Assembly (NCBI GenBank): GCA_017562135.1
Contig: QEYB01001296.1
Coordinates: 706,833 to 770,832, forward strand
Length of the DNA: 64,000 bases
Reading direction: 5' to 3'
DNA from: Dipylidium caninum
Lineage: Eukaryota; Platyhelminthes; Cestoda; Cyclophyllidea; Dipylidiidae
Position numbers and translations under genes: made by a program
Notes under the pieces: model-generated
Seen by the model: only the letters and a program-made list of their open reading frames with translations
What the model was told of the DNA's origin: nothing
Database searches by the model: none
Shown: piece after piece, positions 61,658-64,000 of the stretch
Layout of the letters: the number at the start of each line of letters is the position of its first letter
Position numbering within the stretch: position 1 is the first letter of the stretch

Positions 61658-62145
61658 ATGCACGTTCTCTTTACGACCCGAAAGGAAATTAAGCAAAGAG
61701 GTAATGTGCGGTACCAACCAGGATGGCGGGCGCGTCGAACAGATTTAACGCGTGATGCAGCTATGTTGAAGCATGAGCTTGACGTCCTATCCGCGGATGC
61801 GACAATGAAAAAGTACTTAAGCAATTTATGATTTTTAGGAAATCATCGTTGAAAAAAAGGGGTTATTCATCAGATAAGACGAATTGGCGTTCTCGATCCT
61901 CAGAATTGATAATCGAGGCTCAGTTGAGGCAAATTAAACTACCTCTCCTCGAATGGGGGCCCTCCACCAGAGATTCCGGCGCACTGCTGCGGCCCTTCAG
62001 GCGTAGCGTGGTGACACCTATGATTTCGTTACGAAAACAACTCCTCTTTCCAAACAGCTTCTTCCGCAGTCGTCGGATTCTGATGAGCGGTTTCGCTCTC
62101 GCACCATGTTATAATCCCGGACATCGAAGGAATTTGTTTTGCTAG
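61658..62145 (+). other. Two overlapping unassigned ORFs
   Basis: A 57-codon ORF (61658-61831) with charged composition (QRGNVRYQPGWRARRTDLTR, AAMLKHELDVLSADATMKKY) ends in ATGA, where a second ORF of 105 codons starts (61828-62145; RSRSSELIIEAQLRQIKLPL near its start). The join looks like one frameshifted coding segment, perhaps an exon or repeat fossil. Neither matches a family I know. Confidence 0.25.
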
Positions 62146-64000
62146 AGTGTAAATAGATGCAAACCGGAGAAATTCCCATGTGTTAAAAATTGCCACCACC
62201 TAAATGAAAAGAACGATAAAACTGTGCCGGTAACCACTGTTTTGTTGACCTAGAAGCTCTCTATTCAACGTCACATCCGGATAAAAAAAGTCACTCGCAC
62301 CCTAGCAATAATACTCGACATGCTACGCACAACCAACGAAAGTATGAGTTAGCGCGATTACTGAATTGATTTTAAGTAAAGCATCATTAAACAAAAGCAA
62401 ATAAGAACAAACGTGTCAAGGTACGATGTAACCCCAAGGGCCTTTTAAAATTCTGAAAACAGCGGAAATTTGCACAGCCACATGGGATAGTAAAGTTGAG
62501 AAATAACTGCAAATCTACGACGACAGTAACGCGAAACTCAAACCTGACTTAAATAACAAGCCAACAAACCTGAATGTTCCACTGCCTTATAAACATGCAT
62601 TAAAAAAACCGACTTCATTTCACGATTAGAAAGTCTAATTGACTTTTAGTTGAAGACTTGTTGTAGTTCAAGTGATCCATCGGTTACTTATACTTGCGAC
62701 AAAACCATAATTCAACTTAATAAATTAAAACATTTAATTCCGGCCATTAGCAAAGGGCCTTTGATAAGTTTGAAAACAACGTCTAACAATTGGCATAAAT
62801 ACAACAGGCCTCTCCCACCAAGACATCAACAAATGATTACCCAATCCGGATAACGCACTATATCTCATGTAGGTACCCCAGGGACTTGGGAAACAACACT
62901 TGCAACGAATATTAGGATCACTTATGAGGTCTAATCAATAATGAAGCGGGTATACGAATCTGTTCTTTCTTCGATGCTCGCTCGCTCTCCATAGATCATG
63001 CGAAAAACGGCCCACAATTTCTACTCAATTATTTGATGTTCATAGAAATAATTTAGAGACAGAGACATAAGCAATGTTAGCATATTGCTGGATTGTAAGG
63101 TAGCATTATACACCCTAAACGGGCAGTTCAGCATTAAAAGTGGACCGATATTAGGAAACTAGAGATCACTATTAGTCAAATGCATTAAAGGGTGAACAAA
63201 ACAATAGATTCGGCATAATAAACTCATGTTATCTGAACCTATCCCTGTTACTGACAGTAAATTGCAACAATCCGACTAAGTGAACATCTGCCATCGTGCC
63301 AATACTATTTAGCGCACAATATTACACGAAGGAATGTGGAACTTGCCAACGGTCGCGACCTATACACTATCTGCACAGCAAAAAATGTGAAAAACACAAA
63401 ATATGCTCCACTCTTTTTAACAGAGCTTTTTCCTCATCGCCACGTAGGTTTATTAGTTTTGTTGTCAGTAAAATTCCTTTGGGACCTGCTGAACTTCGGA
63501 AAAGGACCGCTGAATAAAATCCAGTGATAAACTTGAAATAAGCCACCCACAAATAGATAGTTGTAAAAATTACTGAAAGTAGAACATGCCCGATGCAAAA
63601 GGCAGCCAGGGAATAGACTTTAAAGCGAAATGTTAACCGTGTTCCAGACATTCAATAATGGTTATTTCGCTCGAAATATGCATAATCACGACCAATTTTT
63701 GCCGCTCCCTCACAAAATAAAGCAATAGAATACACGGCCGAATTTAGGAACTTCTAGTAAAATTAGGCTAGATATAGTTTTGATACTATAGGGACATAGT
63801 GGAACGCGATTGTCAAATGTGTATAGCGTTAAGTAAAGTAAGGCAATCAAAAAATTACAGAAAGTTGGTCCAGAGTCTGAGCCAATAAATTCATTCCGTC
63901 TTGCGTCTTCAGCAAAAGTAATTTCGGTGAGCCACAAGCACTAGCTTGGCCGTTTCCGAAAAAGTTTACGGTGAATTAAAATGCGCTAACTTTTTGGGGG
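62146..64000. other. Window end, nothing recognised
   Basis: A/T-rich sequence with short ORFs on both strands and no splice-bounded exons or motifs that I could support. Confidence 0.45.

Overview
This window looks like nuclear DNA of a parasitic flatworm, most likely a tapeworm (Cestoda). The basis is mid-40s GC by eye, multi-exon metazoan genes, extremely short 5' introns (30-37 nt), 3' splice acceptors sitting just upstream of start codons (spliced-leader trans-splicing is known in flatworms), and an FGFR-like receptor of the FGFRL1/nou-darake type. The species is inferred, not proven. Exon models were built by hand from splice sites, reading-phase continuity and remembered family motifs. 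No alignment was run.

Region 1 (about 1.3-13.4 kb, perhaps to 17.7 kb, minus strand): a Rho guanine-nucleotide exchange factor with an ARHGEF2/AKAP13-type DH-PH module followed by a C-terminal coiled coil. I assembled 18 exons. Seventeen of them, from 13382 down to 1789, form one phase-consistent chain of 818 codons. Three of its introns appear to start with GC instead of GT.

Region 2 (about 13.4-24.7 kb): mostly non-coding. It holds a strong hairpin, a 28-nt palindrome, a possible retrotransposon scrap, a decayed mariner transposase and one isolated candidate exon.

Region 3 (24.7-27.2 kb, minus strand): an intronless 817-residue rhodopsin-family GPCR most like muscarinic acetylcholine receptors. 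The aspartate and tyrosine cage are intact, but histidine replaces the conserved TM6 asparagine.

Region 4 (27.2-38.2 kb): a long stretch without a convincing gene, apart from one Cys-rich small ORF and a short 5S-rRNA-like motif.

Region 5 (38.27-43.39 kb, plus strand): a complete 16-exon gene for anaphase-promoting complex subunit 5 (ANAPC5, 722 aa), with three tiny introns near the 5' end and one probable GC-AG intron.

Region 6 (45.5-57.7 kb, minus strand): a complete six-exon gene for an FGFR-like 1/nou-darake protein (659 aa: signal peptide, three Ig domains, one TM segment, a cytoplasmic tail and no kinase). Its 6.7-kb first intron carries CA, CTG and CTT microsatellites.

Region 7 (57.7-64 kb): no recognisable gene. 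It has a CpG-rich patch near 60.5 kb and two overlapping small ORFs near 61.7 kb.

The four genes are independent loci (Rho signalling, cholinergic signalling, cell cycle, FGF decoy receptor). Nothing suggests an operon or cluster.
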